Assembly: GCA_035549175.1 (NCBI GenBank) | Contig: DASZRL010000099.1 | Coordinates: forward strand, 1-64,000 | Length of the DNA stretch: 64,000 nt | Reading direction: 5' to 3' | DNA from: DASTSN01 sp035549175 | GTDB taxonomy: Bacteria > Bacteroidota > Bacteroidia > Chitinophagales > Chitinophagaceae | Shown here: positions 59,227 to 64,000 of the stretch, piece by piece | How the letters are laid out: every line of letters starts with the position of its first letter | Position numbering within the stretch: position 1 is the stretch's first letter | The notes under the pieces: model-generated | What the model saw: the letters and a program-made list of their open reading frames with translations, nothing else | Told to the model about the DNA's origin: nothing | The model's database searches: none | Made by a program: the position numbers and the translations under genes

Positions 59227-61632
59227 TTATTTTTTTAACACCGATTCAAAAAGGCGAAGGATTCGCTTGTATTCATCTGTCCAGCTGCTGGGCTCCACAA
59301 ACCCGTGGTCCTCCATCGGGTAGGGGGCGATCTGCCAGTTGTCCTTTCCCAGCTCGATCAATCGCTGGGATAATTCCACCACGTCCTGAAAATGAACATT
59401 CATATCCATCATACCGTGACAGATGAGCAGGTGATCCTTCAGCCCCTCGGCAAAATACAGGGGTGAGCTGCGGCGGTAAGCGAGGCTGTCGGTAAAGGGT
59501 TCGTTCAGTATTTCCGACGTGTAGCCCTGGTTGTAATTGGCCCAGTTGGTAACGGGGCGGAGCGCCGCGCCGGCAGCAAAGGTTCCCGGCCGGGTAAACA
59601 GGGCCATGAGGGTCAGGAATCCCCCATAGGAGCCACCGTATATGCCAATCCGGTTGGAATCAACTCCATACTGGCGGACCAGGTAGGACGCCCCGTCCAC
59701 CTGGTCATCCAGGTCCTTGCCTCCCATATGGCGGTAAATGGCGGTCCGCCAATCACGCCCGTATCCGGCACTACCCCGGTAGTCCATGTCAAGGACATAA
59801 AAGCCGCGGTCCGCCAGCAGATTATTGAACATATATTCACGGAAATACAGGCTCCACCATTTATGGGCGTTTTGGAGATAGCCGGCCCCGTGCACAAAAA
59901 GTACGGCAGGGTGAGGCCCCGGCCCGGCCGAGTCGGGCTTATAGAGCCGGGCATAAACCTGGGCCCCGTCCCGGGCCGGTATACGTACCAATTCCGGCAC
60001 CCGCCAGGGATATGCGCTGAATTCCCTACTGCGTGCCTGGTGTGTTATCTGCTGAAGGGTACCCCCGGGCCGATTTTCCTGCAGGTAAAGTTCCCAGGGC
60101 TGATTGAAATACGAATACAGGATAGCCAGGTACCGTTCATCCGGCGAGATCCAGACCTGGTTACCGCCGGTCAGCGTGGTGATCCGTTCGCGCAAGCCAT
60201 CAGCAATCCGAATCCGGTAAAACTGCTGCTCACCCGGGTGCACCTCGTTGGTGATCACGTAAAAGTATCGGTGGTCCCGTGACAGGGTGGCCTGTTGCAC
60301 TTCAAAGTTTCCCTGGGTCAGGGGAGTCTGTGTACCGGAGGGCAGGTCTACCAGGTAAAGATGGGAGTACCCGGTTCTTTCTGACTGAAACCAACAGCGT
60401 TGCTCCCCGATCCATCCCAGGGCGGGATCAGCGATCCCCGGACCGCCAATCCAGGCTTCGTCGTGCTGGTGATCCAGTACGCGCAGGCCGCCTTTTTCAG
60501 GTTGCAACAGGGCGATCCACCGGTCCTTGTGATCCCCGGAACGGATGTCCAGCAGGGCTTGGTGGCCGCTGGGGGACCAGAAGGGCCCGATATACCAAAC
60601 CGGCCTGGCGGGCGGGTTTTTCCGGGCCTCATTCCAGCGTTCCGGGTAATCGCGAAGATAGTCTGGCAGGTCCCGGATGCCTGGCAGGCTATCGGTCCGA
60701 ACGGCCAGTACGGTATCCTCCTGGCGGTCGAATACATACGCGGTGGAAACGGACTGCGGCGATCCGACCTTGGTTCGGCCATCGAGATGCTCGGTGTACC
60801 CGCTTTCCGTCACATAGACCGGGACTTCCGTGCGGCGGGTTCCCTCCGGCCGGTCGGTCAGGACGTAAGTGATGAACCGTCCGTCCGGACTGATGGAAAC
60901 ATCGGATAGCCTGCGACCATCCAGTGGAATCCGGTGAAGCCTTTCCTTGGGCTGCTGGCTGGCGGATTGCTCCCGCCTGGTTTTTCGATCCCGAAGAACC
61001 TGGAAGTAGGCCAGCTGGTCTTTCTGCATCCAGGTCTCCTGGAGAGTGGGGGAGGAGCCGGATCTGCCTAGCGTCGTGGGTTGGTCCCCGGCGGATGCCA
61101 CCAGGTCGGTAAGTTGCTCGGTTGTTCCGCGCACCGGGTCCCAGCTAAAAAGGTTAACCCCAGCGCGGTATACGATCCGGCTATCGGAAAAAGAAAAGCA
61201 TGGATCGGCTTCTTCTTGACGGGTGGCGGTAACCCGGCGAATCTTTCCACCGGGAAGGGTGCCATAAAATATATCTCCGTCTTTGCTGTAAGTAAAGGCT
61301 GTATGCCGGGCGTTAAAGCGGAGCGCATCCTGGGACACCAGGCTATCGCGCTGGCCTGCCGTGGCGGGAATGGGAAGCCGGTCACCCAGCCTCAGGACAT
61401 AGGGGGAATCGGATGGTGCCTGCCGCGGATTCCACCAAAAATAAAGCGTCCGGGAATCGTAACTCCAGCTCGGATTGGAAGGCGAACTGCCGATCCATTT
61501 GGGGTCGCGCATGATTTGTTCGACACGCAGGGTGGGCCGGGTGGTTTGTGCCGGCAAACGCCCCCCTGCGGTTGCCAGTAAAGCGGCACAAAGGGCTAGC
61601 CGGAAAGGGCGTAGGTTCGAGATAAAATTCAT
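59227..61632 (-). CDS. S9 family peptidase (dipeptidyl-peptidase IV-like), secreted
   Basis: 801 residues from the ATG at 61632, which starts with a signal peptide. Beta-propeller about 40-520, then an alpha/beta-hydrolase domain. The catalytic Ser668 is in GIYGGSYGGF; the acid is in GMMDMNVHFQD (about 735-745) and the His in EDHGFVEP (about 770). The DPP IV-type S9 family cleaves X-Pro or short peptides from the N-terminus. The gene ends about 45 bp before the TlpA-like gene and may form an operon with it. Confidence 0.9.
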   Translation of the reverse strand: MNFISNLRPFRLALCAALLATAGGRLPAQTTRPTLRVEQIMRDPKWIGSSPSNPSWSYDSRTLYFWWNPRQAPSDSPYVLRLGDRLPIPATAGQRDSLVSQDALRFNARHTAFTYSKDGDIFYGTLPGGKIRRVTATRQEEADPCFSFSDSRIVYRAGVNLFSWDPVRGTTEQLTDLVASAGDQPTTLGRSGSSPTLQETWMQKDQLAYFQVLRDRKTRREQSASQQPKERLHRIPLDGRRLSDVSISPDGRFITYVLTDRPEGTRRTEVPVYVTESGYTEHLDGRTKVGSPQSVSTAYVFDRQEDTVLAVRTDSLPGIRDLPDYLRDYPERWNEARKNPPARPVWYIGPFWSPSGHQALLDIRSGDHKDRWIALLQPEKGGLRVLDHQHDEAWIGGPGIADPALGWIGEQRCWFQSERTGYSHLYLVDLPSGTQTPLTQGNFEVQQATLSRDHRYFYVITNEVHPGEQQFYRIRIADGLRERITTLTGGNQVWISPDERYLAILYSYFNQPWELYLQENRPGGTLQQITHQARSREFSAYPWRVPELVRIPARDGAQVYARLYKPDSAGPGPHPAVLFVHGAGYLQNAHKWWSLYFREYMFNNLLADRGFYVLDMDYRGSAGYGRDWRTAIYRHMGGKDLDDQVDGASYLVRQYGVDSNRIGIYGGSYGGFLTLMALFTRPGTFAAGAALRPVTNWANYNQGYTSEILNEPFTDSLAYRRSSPLYFAEGLKDHLLICHGMMDMNVHFQDVVELSQRLIELGKDNWQIAPYPMEDHGFVEPSSWTDEYKRILRLFESVLKK

Positions 61633-61762
61633 GGTCCCCGTATTTAACCCTAAATATACAGGAGAACTTGGTTCCGCCCCTGCCATTCACGGAGTAAAAG
61701 GGCATCCGGCACCCTCATAAAACCATCCTGCCGCACGCTTCAGCGGATGGCCGGCCGGCTGA

Positions 61763-62134
61763 CTAGTTGTTGGGTGCCCCGGCATCAACCCAGCAGAGGA
61801 TGGCATTTTTTTCTGCGGTTGTGAGGGTTCCGGTCTTTGGCATGGTTCCGGCAGCCACGGCGGTCCGGATGTTCACCCGCGCAGCAAAGATGGCAGAATA
61901 ACTGGTCAGCGCACCGGGTCCGTTGGAACTGCCGGCCCCATGACAGGAAGAACTCGTCGCACAGGTGGCCTGGATCGTAGGGTTCACGTCGGCCGAAAAA
62001 GTTTTCGGTACAGTGCTGCAATCCAGCCCGGAACCTCCCGGGTTTCCGCCCGGCGAGGTGCTGTTGTTGCTCTTGCTGCAGGAGAAAAGCAGGTAAGGGG
62101 CCGCGAGGAGGGCGGCCAGGAGAATCCATTTCAT
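61763..62134 (-). CDS. Cytochrome-c-like lipoprotein with unusual C-x5-C-H motif
   Basis: 123 residues. The signal peptide ends LLFSC (Cys19), then a Ser/Asn/Gly linker, then a small domain: DVNPTIQATC (Cys58) - ATSSS - CH (Cys64, His65), AGTMPKTGTLT, and WVDAGAPNN at the end. The MP and W-x-x-x-GAP elements are as in cytochrome-c-like domains of this phylum. The heme motif is C-x5-C-H instead of C-x2-C-H, so whether heme is attached is uncertain; the domain may bind something else. Possible electron-transfer or copper-reduction partner at the envelope. Confidence 0.65.
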   Translation of the reverse strand: MKWILLAALLAAPYLLFSCSKSNNSTSPGGNPGGSGLDCSTVPKTFSADVNPTIQATCATSSSCHGAGSSNGPGALTSYSAIFAARVNIRTAVAAGTMPKTGTLTTAEKNAILCWVDAGAPNN

Positions 62135-62211
62135 GCGGTATGTTTTTTCAGGGTTGAAGGTCCTGTAACCTATCGGTCAGGGAATACCGCGGGTTGCCAG
62201 GCAGGAAAAAG

Positions 62212-62241
62212 AAAAGACCTCTCGGCCGGGAGAGGTCTTTT
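62212..62241 (-). terminator. Terminator of the aldolase gene
   Basis: Perfect 12-bp stem AAAAGACCTCTC / GAGAGGTCTTTT with a 6-nt loop, 23 bp after the aldolase stop. The A/T ends give U-tracts on both strands. Confidence 0.85.
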
Positions 62242-62263
62242 ACGCAGTGAGGAACCGCTCAGG

Positions 62264-63331
62264 TCAGGCGTTGCGGTTAATACAGTTCAGGTCTTCAAAG
62301 GCCGTTTCCAGACGCTTGGAAAAACTTTCCTCGCCTTTGCGCAGCCAAACCCGGGGATCGTAATATTTCTTATTGGGCTTGTCTTCTCCTTCGGGGTTAC
62401 CCAGTTGTCCCTGGAGGTAGGCCTGGTTTTTGGAATAATACTGCAGCACACCTTCCCAGAAAGACCACTGCAGATCGGTATCGATATTCATCTTGATGGC
62501 GCCATAGCTGATGGCTTCGCGGATCTGGTGCTGGGGAGAGCCGCTGCCGCCATGAAATACAAAATAGACCGGCTTAGGACCGGTTTTAAGTTCCCGCTCG
62601 ATATAGACCTGGCTGTTTCGCAGAATCTCCGGACGGAGTTCCACGTTGCCGGGTTTGTACACGCCGTGTACGTTCCCAAAGGCGGCGGCCACGGTGAACA
62701 TGGGGCCCACCTTGCTGAGCTCGGTATAGGCATAGGCTACGTGCTGGGGTTGGGTATACAGTTTTTCATTTTCCACGTCGCTATTGTCCACGCCGTCCTC
62801 TTCTCCTCCGGTCACCCCGAGCTCGATTTCCAGACTCATGCCCAGGGGCTTCATGCGGCGGAAAAAGGCTACCGAGGTCTGGATATTTTCTTCGATCGGT
62901 TCTTCGCTCAGGTCCAGCATGTGGGAGCTGAAAAGCGGTTGCCCCTTTTCTTTGAAAAAGGCTTCACCGGCATCAAGTAGGCCACTGATCCAGGGCAGCC
63001 ATTTTTTGGCGGCATGGTCCGTATGCAGCACCACGGGAACACCGTAATACTTGGCGACATTATGGATATGCAGGGCCCCCGAAATACCTCCGCTGATATT
63101 GGCCTGCAGGTGATCGTTGGGCATGCCCTTGCCGGCTATGAATTGCGCTCCGCCATTGGAGAACTGGATAATCACGGGGGAATTGACCTTGGCGGCAGTT
63201 TCCAGGGTCGCGTTGATGGTATTGGTGCCGATGGTATTTATCGCTGGCAAGGCGAACTGGTTTTCCTTGGCATCCTGGTAAAGGGCATGCAGCTCTTCGC
63301 CAAATAATACCCCGGCCTTATACTTTTTCAT
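62264..63331 (-). CDS. fbaA: Class II fructose-bisphosphate aldolase
   Basis: 355 residues, type IIA length. Zinc and substrate motifs: VVLHTDHAAKK (first zinc His and catalytic Asp), EIELGVTGGEEDGVDN, a second His in GNVHGVY, and HGGSGSP with the third zinc His. The C-terminal NIDTDLQWSFW part binds the phosphate. It splits fructose-1,6-bisphosphate to two trioses in glycolysis and works in reverse in gluconeogenesis. Start MKKYKAG is at 63331, with a -7 box upstream. Single-gene unit with a strong terminator. Confidence 0.96.
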   Translation of the reverse strand: MKKYKAGVLFGEELHALYQDAKENQFALPAINTIGTNTINATLETAAKVNSPVIIQFSNGGAQFIAGKGMPNDHLQANISGGISGALHIHNVAKYYGVPVVLHTDHAAKKWLPWISGLLDAGEAFFKEKGQPLFSSHMLDLSEEPIEENIQTSVAFFRRMKPLGMSLEIELGVTGGEEDGVDNSDVENEKLYTQPQHVAYAYTELSKVGPMFTVAAAFGNVHGVYKPGNVELRPEILRNSQVYIERELKTGPKPVYFVFHGGSGSPQHQIREAISYGAIKMNIDTDLQWSFWEGVLQYYSKNQAYLQGQLGNPEGEDKPNKKYYDPRVWLRKGEESFSKRLETAFEDLNCINRNA

Positions 63332-63396
63332 ATTGGTTACTCTTTCGGGTTTGTAATTAAAATGATTGATAATGTAATCCTGGCGCTACGGCGGCG

Positions 63397-63404
63397 CAAA
63401 GATA
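63397..63404 (-). promoter_or_regulatory. Bacteroidota -7 box (TATCTTTG) before the aldolase gene
   Basis: TATCTTTG on the minus strand, 65 bp before the start. TTTC lies about 20 bp upstream where TTTG is expected, so the promoter call is reasonable. Confidence 0.5.
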
Positions 63405-63466
63405 CCATCAATTTACTTTCCTGTGAAACGCTTTTTATCTAACAGGTGTTCGTAACCATGGCGCGG

Positions 63467-64000
63467 TCAATCGTCAAACTTGCCCAGGTTCTTCTGGATC
63501 ATTAACAGGTTTTGCCGCAGGGTTTGTTTCAGGTGGGTCTTTACCAACTGCCCCATGGACTGGCACTTGGTATAGGCCGTGGTCTGAAGGTGCTCATTCA
63601 GTTCTTCCTTCAGTTGGGCCAGTTTTTCAGGCAGGGCGATCCGGTCCCGGGACATGATATTCAGCAATTCCATGAGGCGGAACCGGGAAGAAACCACCCG
63701 GAAGGCCATCATGGTTTTTTCTTCCGTCTGGTACTGGGCGATGGACTCCCGGTTGAGGTGCCTGAGGGTGAGATCCACCAGCGGGTAATTCTCCTTGAAA
63801 AACTGGGGAAGGTACAGGTTGCGCCGGCCTTCGAAGCTTTGCTGATCGAAATCGATGGCGCGGATCCGGTATTGGTAATCCTCGATATCGGGGGTCACAT
63901 TTACGACAAAATTGTAGCTGCGCATGTCACCGAGCAGCTGGACAAAGCAGCGCTCATTGAACTTAACGAACTCCTTGGCCAGCCGGATCTTGTTGGTGGT
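63467..64000 (-). CDS. Conserved Bacteroidota protein of unknown function, C-terminal part (partial)
   Basis: The frame is open from the right edge (64000) to the stop at 63467, giving the last 177 residues; a Met at 63925 is internal. It reads NKIRLAKEFVKFNERCFVQL, then YQYRIRAIDFDQQSFEGRRNLYLP, then a helix-rich end with LMIQKNLGKFDD. The wording IRAIDFDQQS looks like a catalytic or metal-binding strand (for example a kinase-like DFD), but the rest of the protein is outside the window, so no function is given. Confidence 0.65.
   Translation of the reverse strand, partial: TTNKIRLAKEFVKFNERCFVQLLGDMRSYNFVVNVTPDIEDYQYRIRAIDFDQQSFEGRRNLYLPQFFKENYPLVDLTLRHLNRESIAQYQTEEKTMMAFRVVSSRFRLMELLNIMSRDRIALPEKLAQLKEELNEHLQTTAYTKCQSMGQLVKTHLKQTLRQNLLMIQKNLGKFDD

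Noticed and set aside
1..64000. CRISPR arrays, rRNA genes, insertion sequences
   Set aside because: No regularly spaced repeat array, no rRNA sequence and no transposase with inverted ends were seen; the only clear RNA gene is tRNA-Ser.

Overview
The window is chromosomal DNA of a Bacteroidota bacterium, most likely of the Chitinophagaceae or a close relative. Supporting signs are a TonB-dependent receptor end, a type IX secretion (T9SS) C-terminal sorting domain, the futalosine menaquinone enzyme MqnE, TAnnTTTG promoter boxes, few Shine-Dalgarno sequences, a DUF1835-type protein and many lipoprotein or signal-peptide metallo- and serine peptidases. The core is GC-rich; two stretches (about 33.8-35.8 kb and 37.4-38.4 kb) are visibly richer in A+T.

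1-24.3 kb is ordinary backbone: receptor end, a C45/phospholipase-B-like lipoprotein, a very long TraB/GumN protein, a PiT phosphate transporter, mqnE, a nucleoside permease, trxA, dnaE, an NlpC/P60 lipoprotein, an M1 peptidase, a family-5 solute-binding lipoprotein, msrA, a MutS2 without Smr domain, a CBS protein and a LacI-type regulator.

24.45-37.41 kb is an integrated mobile element of 12,933 bp in the 3' end of a tRNA-Ser(UGA) gene. Its ends are a perfect 23-bp direct repeat. A tyrosine integrase lies beside the right end. All but one gene run on the minus strand: integrase, two small unknowns, a LuxR-type HTH regulator, two overlapping excisionase-like HTH proteins, a putative replication initiator, a DnaC-like loader, a possible nuclease, several small unknowns (two are paralogs), one complete tail tape-measure protein, then a lipoprotein and a beta-barrel protein as cargo. 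There is no terminase, portal, capsid, relaxase or conjugation gene. The layout resembles a phage satellite or a heavily reduced prophage. A GGTGGC pair with a 12-bp period occurs near both ends and once in the middle; it is the best candidate for the element's own recognition site. The tRNA's probable original terminator now lies just outside the right end.

37.4-43.1 kb holds a decayed AbiEi-type antitoxin pseudogene next to its probable operator, then a fatty-acid desaturase, a cold-shock-domain protein, a KAS III-like enzyme, three small unknowns, a fasciclin-domain protein and an RRM protein. This mixture suggests membrane-fluidity and cold-response functions.

43.6-64 kb is backbone again: an SRPBCC protein, an SDR, a tandem ABC ATPase, a T9SS cargo protein, a tightly coupled parE - methyltransferase - DUF1835 - parC operon, smpB, accD, a TlpA-like thiol protein, an S9 peptidase, a cytochrome-c-like lipoprotein, class II fructose-bisphosphate aldolase and the C-terminal part of a conserved unknown.

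All calls rest on reading translated proteins and motifs by eye; no database search was run.
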